This document shows positions 60,617-64,000 of a DNA stretch of 64,000 nucleotides, piece by piece. The first letter of the stretch is position 1, and every line of letters begins with the position of its first letter. A program made the position numbers and the translations under genes. Source of the DNA: Archilochus colubris (taxonomy: Eukaryota > Chordata > Aves > Apodiformes > Trochilidae); NCBI GenBank assembly GCA_023079485.1, contig CM041104.1, forward strand, positions 3,535,676 through 3,599,675, read 5' to 3'. Under the pieces are notes generated by a model. That model worked only from the letters and a program-made list of their open reading frames with translations, did no database searches and was not told the DNA's origin.

Positions 60617-62133
60617 AGTGTTCCCCAGCTGAGAGCTGCAGGAGCACTGATGGAGCAGCTTGGCAGCTTCCCCGTGGCCAGGGGCAGACAGATGCCCAGT
60701 TCAGGACTCTGCTTCCATTTTGCTGGACCATTTTGCTCATCCCTGACGTCAGGAGAGCAAGTTTGGAGAGGGACATGTGATAGCCCTCCCCTGCTCCCAA
60801 GACAGTAGGCAGAGTGGTTGCTTTGCTTTCTTCTTAGGCTTCTAAGACTTTTGCTGCCCCTGGTGAAGAGGCCAAATACCTGTAAAAAAATTAGTGGAGT
60901 GGAATGAAGCTGTTTTGTGCACCAAGGTCATATCATGGTGCCTTGCACTGGCAGTGAGGGATGATTTGGGGATGGAGGTGTAGACTCCCCCACCTGGACA
61001 GTCCCAGGGCAGCAGTGAAGGGAGTGGGACTGATGGGAACCCACCTCAGAAGAACTTTTATGGAAGGGGAGAACTCAGCTCCCTCCCTCACCTGCTGAGG
61101 CTGCTCCTGCAGTATCCATCCTCTTGAATTATTCCCAAGCCCATCCAAAGCAGGGTTTATTCTTCCTTCAAGTCAAAGAGACACTGTGTGACACTGATGT
61201 GCATTCACCAGTGTCAGGGCAGCTCAGGAGCATGAAGGAAGCCCAGGTCAGCTCCAGGATCTCCATAGTGCAGGTGAGGGAGGTCTGCAGGACGTCAGCT
61301 ACATGGGAAATGTCCCATGTGTAGTCAAGGTGTTGTTTGCAAGGCTGTGTTGTTTCTCCATCGTCACACAGCTGGTGAGATTGGGGACCCAGGATGGGCC
61401 AAGGCCCTACAGTAGTTTGATCTTCTTAAGAAGTGACATCCCAGCCAGGGGTGCAGGTCTGCAGTAGTGCTGAGGCAGAGGTCCAGCTACCTTGGGTTTG
61501 TCTTTTGACATCTGAAGGTGCTTCAAAACCAAAACCTTTTCCAATCTGTAGAATAACAACTCCACTAGCCCCAGAGAGAGAGATTGAAGCTCACCATTGA
61601 AGCAGGACTTTGACCTCATTGGCACTCCCTGGGGGTGGCATTGGCTGGATTTGGGACACTCGTGGACATCTCTGCTGTACAAGTCCCCAATAATTCTCTT
61701 GTTGGCAGGTGACCATGGAGGGGGTTAGATGGCAGGAAAATAAGATTCCATTCATGCCATTACCAAGTTGCTCTGCTCCTTTAGGTTGTGCCCTTCCAGC
61801 CCTGGGAGTGATCAGAGTGTTGAGTCTTTGCTGTTGGCCAAGCAGAGCCTCCATCCCTTTGTACATCAGCCTTCATACCCAGGAGTCAGAGTGCTTCATC
61901 TTCCTGGTGAAGTGTTAATTGTGTTGGGAGGATTCTTTCCCCAGGAACAGCAGAATATCCTAACACAAGACCACAGCCTGCCAGAGAGCAGAATTCAGCT
62001 TGGTGGGCAGGTGCTTTCCCAAGCCCTCCCCCTGCCCACCAGGAACTTGGAACTGCTGGAAGCTTCTCCTTAGGGGGGGAAAAACATGCAGGATGGAAAA
62101 GACCTGGAGCATTTTATGTATATCAGGAGCAAA

Positions 62134-62195
62134 TGAAAAAAAAACAAAAACAAAACAATACAAAAAAATTAAAGCACCCAAACAACAAAACAACC
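62134..62195. repeat. A-rich low-complexity sequence
   Basis: A repeated caaaaa/aacaaa pattern over about 60 bp, similar in texture to 6230-6305. Confidence 0.85.
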
Positions 62196-62464
62196 CCATG
62201 GTTGTGGAGACAAACACAGTGGAACTGGGAGAAGCCATGGGAGCATCATCTGGGGTCAGCTCTGGGGTTTTAGGGCAATGTTCCAAATGTTCCAAAACAC
62301 TGCAGTTGAAACTGCCAATATTCATTAGAAAGGTCAGGATTTCAAATTATGCAGCATTTAAAGCAGACGGTGAAACTTTCTTTCCTCACATATTCCTCAA
62401 ATCCTCTTTAAGTCATCAGGCTGAGCTGCATGAAATAACTGACTGAGGAGCTCTCAGTACTGCT

Positions 62465-62860
62465 AATGCTGGTATTTAGTAATTCTTGGAACACTGAGGA
62501 GGCTCTGGAGAACTAGAAAAGAGCTAATGTGCAAATATTTAAAAAGGGAAACAGAACAGCCCAGGTAATTACAGACCTGTCAGTCTGTCATCAATCCTCA
62601 GCAAAATAATTGAGTGGCAGATCCAGGCCTCAATTAATAAAGAATTAAGGGAAGGTAATATAATTAATGCCAATCAACATGGGCTGATGAAAAATAAATC
62701 TTGTCAAACTAACTTGATATCTTTTTTGATGAGATTACAGGTTTGGGTGATAAAGGTAACGGTGTTAACATAATATACTTAGACAGCTGCAAGACATTTG
62801 ACTTGGAAGCACAAAGTGCATTGAGAAAGTTGAACAACACAAAATCAATGTTACCCAGGT
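62465..62860 (+). mobile_element. Ancient CR1 LINE reverse-transcriptase fragment
   Basis: From 62567 the plus strand translates NYRPVSLSSILSKIIE, then (about 62665) NQHGLMKNKSCQTNLIS. After a one-base loss near 62720 it continues in another frame as DKGNGVNIIYLDSCKTFD. These are the N-terminal and motif-A blocks of a CR1-type reverse transcriptase (NYRPVSLTS, QHGF..G.SC..NL, YLDFxKAFD). Upstream caaatatttaaaaagggaaacagaa matches the preceding block. A frameshift and substitutions make it dead. It ends abruptly around 62860, with no 3' end of its own. Confidence 0.85.
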
Positions 62861-63267
62861 TTGGTGGGAGCTTGTCACTCTGATTCCCAGAGTTTGTCAT
62901 ATTTTTGCCAAAGAAATCATTAAATAATTGCCACTGAGGAATGTAGGTGACACAGTGAGTAGGCAAGACAGAGATGAAGAGCTTTTGGCATGGCCTGCTG
63001 ATCCCTACCCTAAGCTGATCCCAATCATGGATCTGCATTTGGACAGCCAGGATTGTCCCACCTGCAAAAAAAAAAAACAACTTTTCAGGATGAGGACTTC
63101 TCCCTGGCAAAGGGCTGGGAGATGTAGGGCAGAGCTGTGCTTCTCTGGTGGCTGGTGGAGAGAAGTCCAGAAAACATCTGTAGGAATGAGCAAGGTGGGA
63201 AGCTTGGAGAGCGTGCAGAGAACTGCTCCATGCTTTGGGTTTGGTTATGGTCTGCAAGTGCAGTCTG

Positions 63268-63430
63268 GTGAGGAATGGCATTGGAATGGGCTGCCCAGTG
63301 GTGGATTCTCCATCCCTGGAGGTTTTTAAGATGAAACTGGATGTGGCATCAGTGCCATGGTCTGGGAACCACGGGGGGAATGGATCAAGGGTTGGACTTG
63401 ATGATCCCAGAGGTGCTTTCCAACCTGGCT
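63268..63430 (+). mobile_element. CR1 LINE 3' fragment
   Basis: It contains ggaatggcattggaatgggctgcccag, ccatccctggaggtttttaagatgaaactggatgtggcatcagtgccatgg and gggttggacttgatgatcccagagg. This is the same CR1 subtype as 19783-19996 (shared ggtctgggaaccac and atggatcaagggttggacttgat). The 3' octamer run has decayed. Confidence 0.92.
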
Positions 63431-63804
63431 GAAGGTTCTCTGTGAGACCCCCTTGGGTCTGGCAGGCAATGGGCTGCAGAGCTCCAGGGCTGGCTGGGGG
63501 GTGCTTGGCCTTGCTGGTTCCATAGTGTGCTTGTTCCCAGGATTACCCCTGGGCCATGCAGCAGTCAATCCACATTCCTGGGCAAGCTTTGCATCCCAAG
63601 GGGCAGAAAGGGTGGGCAGCACAGCTCCTGCCCTCCTCTGCTTCCCCACAGCTACCCCAGCTCTGTCCCTCTTCATCCCCCCTACCATGGTTCCTGTGGC
63701 TTGCAGCCATGTGTCACTTGCCCTGTCACCACCACAAAGTAAGAAAGCTGATAGAACAGAGGCTGTGCCTTCAGACCTGCCCTGGGGCACTGCTGCCTGT
63801 CAGA

Positions 63805-63985
63805 AATACTCTTTATATCATGTTGCCCAGAGAAGCTGTGGCTGCCCCATCCCTGGCAGTGTTCCAGCCCAGGTTGGATGGGGCTTGGAGCAACCTGGGC
63901 TGGTGGGAGGTATCCCTGATCATGGCACAGGGTTGGTTGTACATCCCTCCAATCCAAACCAGTCTGGGATTCTATAATTCTTTTT
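63805..63985 (+). mobile_element. CR1 LINE 3' end
   Basis: It reads gttgcccagagaagctgtggctgccccatccctggcagtgttccagcccaggttggatggggcttggagcaacctgggctggtgggaggtatccctgatcatgg, then ccaaaccagtctgggattctataattct. This is a plus-strand CR1 3' terminus with a two-unit octamer tail, close to the subtype at 34120-34440. Confidence 0.94.
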
Positions 63986-64000
63986 CTTTCTGCCTGACTC

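Larger units (their letters stand above)
59691..62464. other. Intron with the 60.57-kb hairpin and an A-rich patch
   Basis: Outside those two features I see nothing: short frames and mixed composition. Confidence 0.55.
34020..64000 (+). other. TOX2: TOX2 intron downstream of the 82-codon exon (3' end outside window)
   Basis: No later TOX2 exon (the IQEM... exon or the lysine-rich/HMG-box exons) is found between 34020 and the end, so this intron is at least 30 kb. CR1 fragments, two LTR copies, microsatellites and AT-rich candidate elements inside it are listed separately. Confidence 0.85.

Noticed and set aside
62709..63281. 190-codon minus-strand open frame
   Set aside because: Antisense to the ancient CR1 reverse-transcriptase remnant and the following intron. 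Not a gene.

Overview
This window is vertebrate nuclear DNA from a bird. It lies almost entirely inside introns of one plus-strand gene, TOX2, an HMG-box transcription factor. Two exons are readable. One is a 66-bp exon at 10885-10950 (22 codons, beginning FDGENMYVGMND). The other is a 246-bp exon at 33774-34019 (82 codons, containing NNEDYEIPPITPP and MDLPAIMVSNML). Both have AG acceptors and GT donors, both begin and end in phase 0, and they join into one open frame with the N-terminal half of TOX2. The first coding exon(s), the HMG box and the C-terminus lie outside the window.

The bird assignment rests on the repeats. There are many short, mostly 5'-truncated CR1 LINE fragments in both orientations, with the avian 3' end (a GATTCTATGATTCT-type octamer run). 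There are also degraded copies of an older sauropsid CR1 lineage and two copies of an avian ERVL-type LTR. SINEs appear to be absent. Species and order cannot be read from the sequence.

Layout: 1-10884 is the end of an upstream intron with several minus-strand CR1 pieces, an old CR1 at about 3420-4125, and a homeodomain-site-rich AT-rich block at 9470-9960. The next part, 10951-33773, is a 22.8-kb intron with a few CR1 fragments and several AT-rich stretches that look like candidate conserved noncoding elements (15.06-15.62, 20.46-20.90, 28.17-28.80 and 31.2-31.7 kb). The last part, 34020-64000, is the start of another long intron. It contains a CR1 about 100 bp past the exon, a 1-kb AT-rich candidate regulatory block at 35.0-36.0 kb, a perfect RFX-type X-box at 39968-39980, a cluster of opposed CR1 elements at 44.6-47.7 kb, the two LTRs at 48.6 and 59.5 kb, an AT-rich candidate enhancer at 55.6-56.0 kb and more CR1 near the right end.

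I found no RNA gene, CRISPR array, operon, intact transposon or second protein-coding gene. The longest open frames (up to 304 codons) are chance frames or antisense CR1. I do not see a new biological system. The observations worth following are regulatory: candidate enhancers in the TOX2 introns, a weak splice donor, inverted CR1 pairs that could form double-stranded RNA, and LTR insertions.
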